Shown here: positions 7,043 to 15,522 of the stretch, in pieces | Layout: every line of letters begins with the position of its first letter | Position numbering within the stretch: position 1 is the stretch's first letter | Origin: Obelidium mucronatum | Taxonomy: Eukaryota; Chytridiomycota; Chytridiomycetes; Chytridiales; Chytriomycetaceae | Assembly: GCA_025765595.1 (NCBI GenBank) | Contig: JAIVFH010000539.1 | Coordinates: 1-15,522, forward strand | Direction of reading: 5' to 3' | DNA length: 15,522 bases | The notes under the pieces: model-generated | Seen by the model: only the letters and a program-made list of their open reading frames with translations | Told to the model about the DNA's origin: nothing | Database searches by the model: none | Position numbers and translations under genes: made by a program

Positions 7043-7358
7043 TCACACAAGTGTGGACAGCGCGACGGCCGACGCGACCAGACTCGCCAGCAGCGCAGCG
7101 TGCAGCAGCGAGTGTTGCACGTCCGGCACGACGGCGTGGCCGCGCACCGGCCGCAGCACGGTAACGTTTTCTGCGTATTCGTCGGCGAAGCGGGCGGGCG
7201 TCAGTTCGTCGACGTGGACGACGGCAGCCACCAGTTGGCGGCCGCCGCGAGCAGCACGAGTGCGAACCACGCCGTGGAATCCAGTCGAAGAATACAATCA
7301 TGCCGCCAGTCAGCCCGATAATGATGCTGGCTGCTGTGCATGCTGGGCTCAAACTCAT
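7043..7358 (-). pseudogene. GC-rich small membrane-protein gene with broken reading frame
   Basis: Protein-like sequence is spread over three frames. The ATG at 7358 opens 'MSLSPACTAASIIIGLTGGM' plus 'IVFFD', a signal or first membrane helix. A second frame then gives 'STAWFALVLLAAAANWWLP', another helix. A third gives 'DELTPARFADEYAENVTVL' and ends 'LLHAALLASLVASAVALSTL' before TGA at 7043. Moving between them takes one missing base near 7280 and another near 7205. No GT-AG intron fits in between. The block is far richer in G+C than its neighbours, as is 5180-5470. It has a TATA box at 7439-7434 and a splice-acceptor-like TTTCCAG just before the ATG. Either the sequence has indel errors or the gene is dead. 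Function unknown. Confidence 0.45.
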
Positions 7359-7433
7359 GGTCTGGAAAGGTTAACAGGGTTTAGCTAATATTTCCTCCCT
7401 CAAGGCAATATGCTGCTCGCGTTTATGCCAGCG

Positions 7434-7439
7434 TTTATA
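7434..7439 (-). promoter_or_regulatory. TATA box upstream of the GC-rich membrane-protein gene
   Basis: TATAAA on the minus strand, 75 bases upstream of the ATG at 7358. Confidence 0.5.
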
Positions 7440-7488
7440 TCGTTTTGGCTGACGTTCCAAAAAAAAAAAAATCTGAAAAATTGTGGGT

Positions 7489-8270
7489 CTATGTCAATTG
7501 CGCGATATCATATTCCAAGTTTTTGATGTCCCTCGTGATTCTTGAATACAATGCAAGCAAGTTCTCAAACTCTTGTCCAGCACCGCGATATGTAGATAGT
7601 TTTTGGTCCAACCCAGCGATTTGCTTGGTAGTTTCGAGCTTGACACTTTCAAGAGATTCTCTAATATTTAGCAGTCGTTTGTGCGTTAAGAGTGGAAGTC
7701 ACTTTGAGATTGATATGGTTTTTACCGCTCAGCTGCCAGCATTTGGCCGAAGGAACCCGAACAAACATGATGCAATAGCTCCAGTTCTAAGCACTTTAAC
7801 TTTCTATAAATATTCTGGACAACGGTTGCAAAGTAGTCGAAAAAGACTTGGTGGTGTCGATACAAAGTTGAGTGTCGCGTTATTTCCAGTCTGGACGAGA
7901 GAGCATCCAGCAAACTGACAAGAGTCTATTTAATTTTGAATATATTCGTCAGCCTATTGTTTCAAGTTGGGGATTCGCATTACTTTTAGGTAGTCATCCA
8001 TCTCGACAGCAATAGCTTCCTTCAATGCTCTGTCTTCAGCTTTTAAACAAGCTAAATCGTCGAGCTTTTGAGCATTTAGGGCGGGAAGAGAGGCTGCTTT
8101 TGCTTCCTCAAAAGCCGCTGAAAGGATAGGGGAATCATTGAGAGTGACAATCAAATGGTGCGAAATCGCTTGGCCTTACACTTTTCCTCCTCAACGTTCC
8201 TTCCCTGGCTAGATGCGTGAATGGATGATGCAAAACTCCAGCAGTTACTTTTACTCTGAGACGTGAGCAT
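7489..8270 (-). CDS. 198-aa coiled-coil protein, possibly HAUS4-like
   Basis: I join four exons: 8270-8180, 8117-7984, 7925-7726 and 7660-7489. The introns are 62, 58 and 65 bp, all GT-AG, and all phases agree, which is strong evidence for one gene. The product is mostly charged helix: 'EEAKAASLPALNAQKLDDLA', 'KAEDRALKEAIAVEMDDYLK', 'LYRHHQVFFDYFATVVQNIY', 'RESLESVKLETTKQIAGLDQ' and 'YRGAGQEFENLLALYSRITR'. It ends in 'DIKNLEYDIAQLT'. The 'YRGxGxEFxxL...Y' tail reminds me of the C-terminus of HAUS augmin subunit 4, a microtubule-nucleation factor, but 198 residues is short for that family and I hold the name loosely. It is divergent from hydroxymethylbilane synthase, with 60 bp between the start codons. 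Confidence 0.75.
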
Positions 8271-8330
8271 AATAATAATAGTTATTCTATATTTATTGAA
8301 TAATTATTCTACCAGGAAAAAAACAGAGAA
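8271..8330. promoter_or_regulatory. 60 bp bidirectional promoter region
   Basis: The divergent start codons of the coiled-coil gene (8270) and hydroxymethylbilane synthase (8331) are separated only by this A+T-rich segment with AATAATAATA and TATATTTATTG. Both promoters must lie in it or in the coding regions. Confidence 0.5.
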
Positions 8331-9578
8331 ATGAGCAACCAGGGACCATCAACTGAACTTGTCATCGGTTTGCCGTTTTTGCCCAACCCATGCTGCTTGA
8401 AGTCTCTCACTTACTTACCAAATCACTCAAAATCAACTTAGGCTCACGGAAGTCTCAACTGGCAATGATCCAAACAATGCACGTCAAAGCCATTCTCGAA
8501 GAACGCCACCCATCTACAACGTTTTCCGTCGTTGGCATGACAACTACAGGCGATGAAGTCTTGAATGTGGCTCTGTCAAAGATTGGCTCAAAGTCTCTCT
8601 TCACAAAAGGTTACCTGCAAAACGACAACCACATCATTAAAAAAAGTCATAACGAAAAAAAAAAAATCACAACACTCAAAAAAAAAACAACTCATTAGAA
8701 CTCGAAGTTGCTCTCTACGATAAAACTGTCGATTTAGTGGTTCACTCGTTAAAGGATTTGCCGACGCAGTTACCTGAAGGAATGGTGATTGGTGCAATCA
8801 TGAAACGCGAAGATCCAAGAGATGCTGTTGTCATGAAATTGGGACTTCATGAAAAGGGTGTCAAGTTGGAAGATCTTCCTGTGGGATCTGTGATTGGGAC
8901 CAGCTCTGTACGGAGAATTGCTCAATTGAAGAGGCGGTTTCCGGGGCTTGTCTTTCAAGATGTGGTGAGTAGTTGAAAAGAATAATTGTTTTTTTTTTGG
9001 AAGCTCTGGCATTTATCTTTTTTTTTTTCGTTCGGCAGCGGGGAAACTTGAACACTCGATTGGCAAAGTTGGATGCTGCTGACGGTCCTTATTCTGCATT
9101 GCTTCTGGCACATGCGGGTCTCGTTCGCATGAATTGGCATTCTAGAATCTCCCAAACTTTGGATCCAGACACGATTCTTCACGCCGTGGGTCAGGGGGCG
9201 CTTGGTATCGAAATTAGAGGATCCGATGCAGTCGTTCAACAAGTTGTTGGTGTATTGGAAGATTTGGAGACTGCTTTGAGGTGTATTGCTGAGCGCGGTT
9301 TCATGAGAGGTCTTGAAGGGGGTTGTTCTGTACCGTTGGGAGTCTGGACTGAGCTGACTCCTATTTCCGCGTCTTCTTCAACTGCATATCGTCTTTTATT
9401 GAAGGGTGGAGTTTGCAGTGTTGATGGAAGTCGAGAGATTAGGGACGAGGCATTTGTTGATGTTGATTTGTCCCAGGTGGCGGAGAGTAAAGCACGCGCC
9501 AGCCAGCTTGGACTTGATCTAAGTGTCAAATTTATTGAACTTGGTGCGCGTGATATTTTAGCAGAGATCCGCAAATAA
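8331..9578 (+). CDS. HEM3: hydroxymethylbilane synthase (porphobilinogen deaminase)
   Basis: Joins four porphobilinogens into hydroxymethylbilane, the third step of heme synthesis from aminolevulinate, in the cytosol. Exons 8331-8367, 8442-8609, 8699-8964 and 9039-9578 give 336 residues, within the family range. The first intron (8368-8441, donor GTTTGC) restores '[16 protein letters not shown]', the conserved N-terminus. The next gives '[14 protein letters not shown]'. Visible residues: K87 and catalytic D88 in 'VHSLKDLP', R140 and R141 in '[17 protein letters not shown]', '[12 protein letters not shown]' (158-169), '[10 protein letters not shown]' (206-215), and C253 in 'EGGCSVPLG', which carries the dipyrromethane cofactor. 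An in-frame start at 8390 would give a poor N-terminus. The stop codon lies inside AATAAA. The gene appears intact. Confidence 0.96.
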
Positions 9579-9579
9579 A
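9574..9579 (+). terminator. AATAAA overlapping the HEM3 stop codon
   Basis: The TAA at 9576-9578 is part of AATAAA. A T-rich tract follows at ~9600-9660. Confidence 0.45.
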
Positions 9580-9729
9580 AGAAAAAGCGCTTAAAAAAAA
9601 CATTTATTTTTTTTTTCCTTTTCTCTTTTTTTTTCATATTTAAATTATTTTTTCAAGAGTGAGACACGGAGTTCGAGTCACGCCTTCGCCAACAGGACAA
9701 ACAGCAAAGCTCAAAAACATCCTTTTACC

Positions 9730-12700
9730 ATGGACGATTTTATTGCTGGTTGCGTCGATGAAGTTGCTCTCGAAGGCTCTTCTGGTGAGATTATATTTAG
9801 ACAATAAGTGTCGTCATTGGCTTTCCTCCAACGCTAAAGAGTGCTTGGGTTCAAGGCTGCTCGCTTGAACGTTTATGGAGTATGATTGCAACAAAGTGGC
9901 AAGCTGACGGGCCCTTGGATATCGAGCGCTTAGCTTCTGGGTCAGACGCTGCTCCTTGCACTGGTAGATTGTTTTTACTTCTACCCTCGCGAAAGTCTGA
10001 CCAAAAAACACCCGAAACCAAACAAAAAAAAAAAGACCTGGACGAATCTCTGCGTAACTATGTCTGGCCTTCTATTGTCGCTGAGCCCCAGCTTTCTATT
10101 GTTTTTGGAGGAGCAGAGGAAGTAAGACCGCACCGCAGCGCGCGAAGGTTGTTGTTAATCTCAGAATCAACTCGCAGATTTCGAAAGAAGAATTATCTCA
10201 AATGACTCAAGACGAAGTGAATGCTCAGTTTCCCCGTTTAAGAATAATTGCATCGGAATCAGCGCGTCAGTTTGCACTTGGGATATCAAATGTAAAAAAA
10301 CTCCCATTTAATCCATAACATCACTAAATTTTTTTTTGTCTTTGTTGTTTTAGATCAAGCTTATTAGTGAAATTAATGTCAAAACACTCGTCATAATCGC
10401 CCGCTCAAGATCTGTTGGAGTCACCCAGTTCGAGTTATCTAAACTCATCAACATGGATCCGCGTAATCTGTTTCACCAAATCAAAGTGTTGATTTCATTG
10501 AAATTAATGTGAGTCTTTTTGTGTCAGAAGTTTGGCGCTTTCTGGTTTTTTTTGTCGTCTTTCTCTAAATCTTGGTAACACAGCGTGAAAGCCCCCGTTA
10601 CTATCCGTGGTGCGCATTCCAACTTGTGTCTTCACAAGCGCTTTGCAAGACAAAATACACACTATTCCACCTTTCTCAATAGTCAGAAAGTGAATCACGC
10701 TGAAGAGGTGGATCAAATCGATGAAGCCATGATTAAAGAACAGATTCAGCTAATTATGGAGCAAAGAAAAGTGGAACAATCTAAACCAAAATCGCAATAT
10801 GGAACAGGCTATTTTCAATGTGAACTTGTCAGACATCGAGTCACGGTTTTGTTGGCGGGTACTGCTAATCGAGTTATGGTTGCTCAGGACGTGATGGATA
10901 TTTTGGTAAAAAACTTAGCATCATTTTTTCTTTCTTTAACTTGTACCACCTGCAGATTGGTCCGAAAATTGAAAAGATGGAACGTAAAATGTTCAACAAA
11001 GTTCTCGGATCTCTCCAAGAAAAGGGTTTCATTGAAATATTTGAAACCGGGATCCCACGGGCAAATAGTGGTGACCTTTCGTACACGCGTTGTTTGCGGC
11101 TTTTGCGGCTCTACAACACTTCGTACAAGAACAGAGCGTCTGAAGTCAAGTCAATCTATTACAGTTCTGCTGAATATCAAGAAAAAGTTCAATCTGAACC
11201 TGAAAAGCATCTGGTTATTGGAGATGGGGCTGTTTGTGTGGATCTGCCTGTGGAATACCAGGTGTATAATGTTATCTGTCTCGCCGGTCTCGAAGGGACA
11301 ACTGCAGCAGTAATTCGCAGATCACTTAGTAATCTGGCTGTCAGAATTCTGGAACGGATTTTGAAGCGGATGCAGAAGCCTCTGGCCCCGAACGCAGATC
11401 CCTTAATCATGGGCGAGATTGAATTCCAGGGTCGGGAACGCCGATATCGATACTACTCGACAGAGAACTATTATTCGATCAAGGGAGATGGTAGCGGGTC
11501 GTCTGGAACTTTTACAACGTTGATGGCAAGTGCAGTGGACGCTCTTGCGCCAGGCACTGTTCGGAAATCAGTTTCCATCACGCCTTCCAGCGCAAAATCC
11601 ATCTCACGATCTGTTACGCGTCCTTCGAAAGCGAATTCCTCGAGAAAGAGAAAAGCGGGGTGATGAAACTGAGGAAGAAGAAGGAGGGTTGGATAGTGAG
11701 GCCGATGAAGATGTTGTTGATCCAACGGTGAATGTGGATTCTCCAAGGACTTTGAGAACACGAACCAAACCTATAAGCTTTGTTATCCCGGATATTGAAG
11801 AGACAGGTTAGTGATAATTTCTTCTTATTTTTCGGCTCCTAAAAGAAAACTTTTGGTTTTGAAGATATTGGAGAAAGCGAGGTAAAAATTTTTCGTCTGT
11901 ACTCCCAACTTTGCGTTAATTTTTTTTCTAGGCTGAACATATACAATGTGTGAAATGCAAGATTGACAAGGACGACGATAAAATTCTTCTCTGTGACCAT
12001 TGTGATGACGGAGTTCATACCTACTGCGCTAATCCTCCATTAGAAGTCGTCCCGGAAGATGATTGGGTACTTATTTTTCGATTTACTCTATGATGTTACT
12101 GACTATTTTGGTAGTTCTGTAGCGAAGGCTGTAAATCCAAGGGGAAAAAGTTAGTGCCCGAACTGGCTGCAGCAACAACTGATCAAGTGTCGCCAACCAA
12201 ATCAAAACGACCCCGCCTCAAACTTGGTTCAGATGATGAAGAGTCTGACTTCGAGTTGAATGAGTCGTCGTCCGAAGATGACCCACTTGATGAGGAAGAC
12301 GATATCGCCCCACCAGAAGCGCCCGCATTAGCTGGTGGTAGTTTAGAAAGCTATGGTGGTGGTTCATTCTATGAAAATTCTGTGCTGGGCGAGTCAGCCG
12401 AATCATCTGGGGCCTTGAATTTCACGGGTTCGGCGGCGGCTTTCGGTTGGGATAATCCCGATATTACTGCGAACTCCATACCCACTGCCGATCTTGGATC
12501 CGAAATTTTGAATGGGTCGCCTTTTGTCAACTCTTCAGTTGATCCAAACAGTCCAGGGCAGATTGTCAATCAAATACTGACTGGGTTTGCCTCTGACACT
12601 GCGCTTTCCGGTGGTATTCTTTATCCCCCTCAAATCGAGTCTTCTCGCTTAAATAGCGCAGTTGCTACACCGACACCGCGGGCTTCGATTGAATCATCGG

Positions 12701-15522
12701 CGACACATGCACTCAATGCTCCCACGCCTTTGCCGGCATTAACATCGGCACGGCGAAAGTTGGCGCTTCCTAGTTCGTCTCAATTATCAACGCGATCATC
12801 TACTCCTCGCCAAGTGTCCTTTCACGATACTGTTGGTCCATCTTCATCATCGGCCACAGCGTCTTCTCCGATCCCAATGGAGGTTGACGAAGGAATGTCA
12901 ACTCCAACTGGTTTGACAAGATCGCGAGCACTCAGAACTGATCAAAAAGTATCTGTAAATGCAAAGAAAAGGCAGCGGATTCTTTTGGAGCTTTTGGAGA
13001 AAAAGTCGGTGGTTGAAGTCAATATGCATCTTGCTGATATTGTTTGCGACTTGCTCAATGCGGACAATGCAGGTGCTCGCTTTAGTATTGACAAGAAAAC
13101 CCTATCAAGGGATTGTGAATTGATGGAAAGAACTGGGTTACTGAAGACTGCAGTGGTGCAAGTTCCAAAACTCAATGGAAAAGCAGTTGTGAAGCACTTG
13201 ATGATTCATCCCTCCCTTTCTACGACGGGGCCCGAGGTATCCCAGTATGTAACAAACTTGAGTGAGATGACTATGAACATCAATCCTCCAAAGGGTGTAC
13301 CACTTGTGCGTGAGACTTTGGAGAGTTTGGAAAGGCTGGGCGATTTGCAAAAGAAGTTCCCCAACGGGTTGAACTTTGATGAATACTTGAATCCTCAAGG
13401 ATTGGAGGCAGACGTGGGCCTCGATGATGCAAGTAATAATAGTGAGACTCAAGAAGCGGCGCAACTTGAATTGGTTTCCAAAGCTGATCCTTTCCGGTTT
13501 TGGCTGAATTTTGCTAAAAAATATGGGTACATGATGGCAAAAGTTATTCGAGTTAAAACTCTTCACGAGTGGTTGTTTGGATATTTTGTTGTGGGTTATG
13601 TTCCCGGTAGAACTAGGGAAAAGGGCGTGTTCACTACGTTGGATGTTTACAATTATGTATGGTACTTTGATAATTTGATTATTTCAACTCAACCATCCTG
13701 TTTTTTTTTGTAGTTATCCTTAGATGTCTATCTGAAGGCCGTAGGCGTCACCCATGAGTCTGCGGAACTGAATGAGTACTTAAGCAACGGCGGTGATACT
13801 GAATGCTCTCTCAAGGATCTGCCAGAGGCTTTAAAATTGAACATTCTCTCGAAAACCTATAAACTGAAGGCGGCGATTCTTTCTTACTTGGATTATTTGA
13901 TGGCGCTTCATATTGTATCTTTCAAAGAGGAGCCTGCCGAAAACGCCGATCCAACCATTTTGGTCAACGAAGAACTTGTATTGAATGAAACAGTGCCCAT
14001 TCACGATTACAGAAAATCTGTGGCTACTTTTGTCAAGAACTGCGTGATTCAATCCCGTTAGTATTACTTTGGCTATACTTCTAAAGCTAACCGTTCAACT
14101 GTAGAGGAGAACCTGAGGCAGTACTGGTTGCAAATTGAGTACTTGTATCGGAAGATACTTCCTGATCAAGATGAACAGCCTTTGCACCTCGCGAATTCAA
14201 ACCAAGAAGAAGGGGGGCCTCCAGCTCCAAAAAAAGAAGAAACTCTTGAAGCACAAGATACATGCAAACACCCCGACTAGTGTTGCAAAGCTTTTGACAT
14301 TGTTACAACCACGCAACTGGCAATCAAGCTACTTGTTCAGTTCTGAGGAGGTGGCTGTTTTGGAGACGCACATTGATCGTGGAAGGGGAGTGTTTCCGAC
14401 TGATGACAATCTCAAAATTCAAGAAGTTGGAAGACAACTTGGAATTGCTCCAGCCCATGTCAAGTACTATTTTTACAGAGTACAGCAAAATTATGAGCGT
14501 CGCTTGTTGATTATGCGGGACAAGATGTTGGCGGAACAGGCCAAGCGGGCTGAATCTGAAAAAGATGGCGCCGTATTGGAGAAAAATAGGCGGAAAGTTC
14601 AAGAAGTTCTGAAGAGGAATAAGGGTTCACAAAAGCAGTCTATTCCTCCCGTCAATGCAAAAGGCGAAAAATCCGCTGCAACCACAGATGCCGCAGATCC
14701 CAGTGCTCCCAAAAAACGGAATCGAACTATTTGGTCAAGTGAGGATGAATTCCTGTTGATGCACGCGTACGCTATTGTACGGTATCTGAGTACATCAAGA
14801 GAAATAAGATTCAGTTGGGTTCCCATTGCAGGTGTTTTTGGCATAGAGCGAGAACTCTGTCGAAGGGCGAATGACTATCTTATTGAAGACAAAGATTAAT
14901 GTGGAGAAAATCAACTTTCTGGTCGCCGAATGGCCCAACTATTATGAAAATGGAGTGAGAAATGGACTCTTTGAAGCGATTCCTATCGCAGAGCTTTTGA
15001 CATTGGATTTGAAGGCGCACATTCAAAGCTATTGCGCGAATTCCATTGCACTTGAAATTGAAGATGCTTCATCTCTATTAGTATTGCCGGCTCCCGTTGT
15101 CTTCATTCCATTACCTAGCACGTTGGAAAAGTGAAGATAGCTTTAACGTATACCCGTTCCATGGCGCACCAAGTAAAGGCACGTTAAAGAACAGTTGGGA
15201 TAACATGTTTGTAAGTTATCATCGGAGGACGTCTATAGAATTTCATACTTATCTTTTCCCAATCAGACTATTCGCTCAAAGATGTCGGTTCTCTACAGTA
15301 GAGCCATTCTCTCTGATATTGGAAATCAGGCGCTTCTTGACAGCTCGAGTAAGAATCCCGCTTATGCGGAACTTGACATGAATATCATCAAAGCCATGTC
15401 TTGCGTGAAGGTTGGTTTTTGTTTTGTATGGATACTATTGCGTAATTTCAACTTTTAAATATACTTCATTAGTCTGTCATGTGCACACCAGAGACCAAGT
15501 ACAGCTCAAATCTCGCATTCCG
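9730..15522 (+). CDS. TFC3: largest subunit of TFIIIC (B-block binding, TFC3/GTF3C1 type), with PHD finger; 3' partial
   Basis: Binds the B box of tRNA genes and helps recruit TFIIIB and Pol III. Exons: 9730-9784, 9856-10121, 10178-10291, 10354-10508, 10584-10905, 10956-11806, 11865-11881, 11932-12066, 12115-13656, 13714-14056, 14105-15210, 15267-15410, 15473-end. The N-terminus 'DEVALEG' matches human GTF3C1. Exon 4 (residues 146-197) is the B-block winged helix, with 'SRSVGVTQFELSKLINMD'. Residues ~599-643 are a PHD finger, followed by an acidic Ser/Asp/Glu linker. A further winged-helix region contains 'RFSIDKKTLSRDCELMERTG'. Later come 'LQPRNWQSSYLFSSEE', 'RNRTIWSSEDEFLLMHAY' and 'VYPFHGAPSKGTLKNSW'. 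Four +1 shifts interrupt the frame, at 11657-11660 (G4), 14212-14217 (G6), 14865-14867 (G3) and 15127-15130 (A4). Dropping one base at each restores family-like protein. Sequence error is likeliest. Confidence 0.9.
11947..12132 (+). other. PHD finger (C4HC3) inside the TFIIIC subunit
   Basis: The ligand series reads C-x2-C ('CVKC'), C-x2-C ('CDHC'), H-x2-C ('HTYC') and, after the conserved Trp of 'DDWFC', C-x4-C ('CSEGC'). It spans exons 8 and 9, with intron 12067-12114 directly after the Trp codon. PHD fingers usually read histone H3 tails. The acidic 'KDDDKILLCDHC' before and within the zinc cluster is typical of the class. Confidence 0.88.

Noticed and set aside
7445..7918. 157-aa plus-strand ORF
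   Set aside because: It is antisense to the four-exon coiled-coil gene, which has consistent splice sites and phases.
7954..8154. Coiled-coil gene ending at 7954 as a two-exon 84-aa protein
   Set aside because: A GTAATG donor at 7983 and a TAG acceptor at 7926 join it in phase to two further helical exons, giving a smoother and longer product.
13641..13713. Alternative GTTTAC donor after 13644 in the TFIIIC gene
   Set aside because: It keeps the frame, but GTATGG at 13657 is the stronger donor and retains 'VYNY' before 'LSLDVYLKAVG', matching the spacing expected in the family.

Overview
The window is nuclear eukaryotic DNA, most likely from an early-diverging fungus. Genes are dense and sit on both strands. 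Introns are short (48-89 bp) with GT-AG ends and CTAAC/CTGAC-type branch points. AATAAA signals and TATA boxes are visible. The ankyrin repeats have an 'LLL-x-DPRVD' style that I associate with chytrid genomes, so a chytrid is my best guess. It is an inference, not a proven placement.

Layout. 1-1352: a 396-residue unrecognised protein with a basic tail. 1353-2270: no gene, but a decayed ~250 bp direct duplication with a nearly perfect 27 bp core. 2274-3494: a degraded region, with an ankyrin fragment on + and, on -, tandem copies of a 53-codon module that differ mostly at silent positions. 3906-5162 (-): class II cyclic-nucleotide phosphodiesterase, three exons. 5180-5476 (+): a GC-rich small zinc-ribbon ORF starting 17 bp from the phosphodiesterase start. 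5725-5982 (+): a TATA-driven 85-residue protein. 6546-8270 (-): three genes in a row, namely a four-helix membrane protein, a GC-rich membrane-protein gene whose frame is broken, and a four-exon coiled-coil gene. 8331-9578 (+): hydroxymethylbilane synthase, four exons, divergent from the coiled-coil gene across only 60 bp. 9730 to the window end (+): the largest TFIIIC subunit (TFC3/GTF3C1 type), at least 13 exons, incomplete at its 3' end.

The recognised genes are housekeeping: cAMP turnover, heme synthesis and RNA polymerase III transcription. Two observations stand out. First, the TFIIIC subunit carries a complete C4HC3 PHD finger in its middle, which would give a Pol III assembly factor its own chromatin reader. 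Second, the tandem module at 2783-3129 on the minus strand shows a silent-substitution pattern, the mark of an unrecognised protein family selected before or while being duplicated.

The TFIIIC gene also needs four single-base corrections, each an extra base in a homopolymer. This looks more like sequence error than gene death, because every splice junction and all family similarity remain intact.
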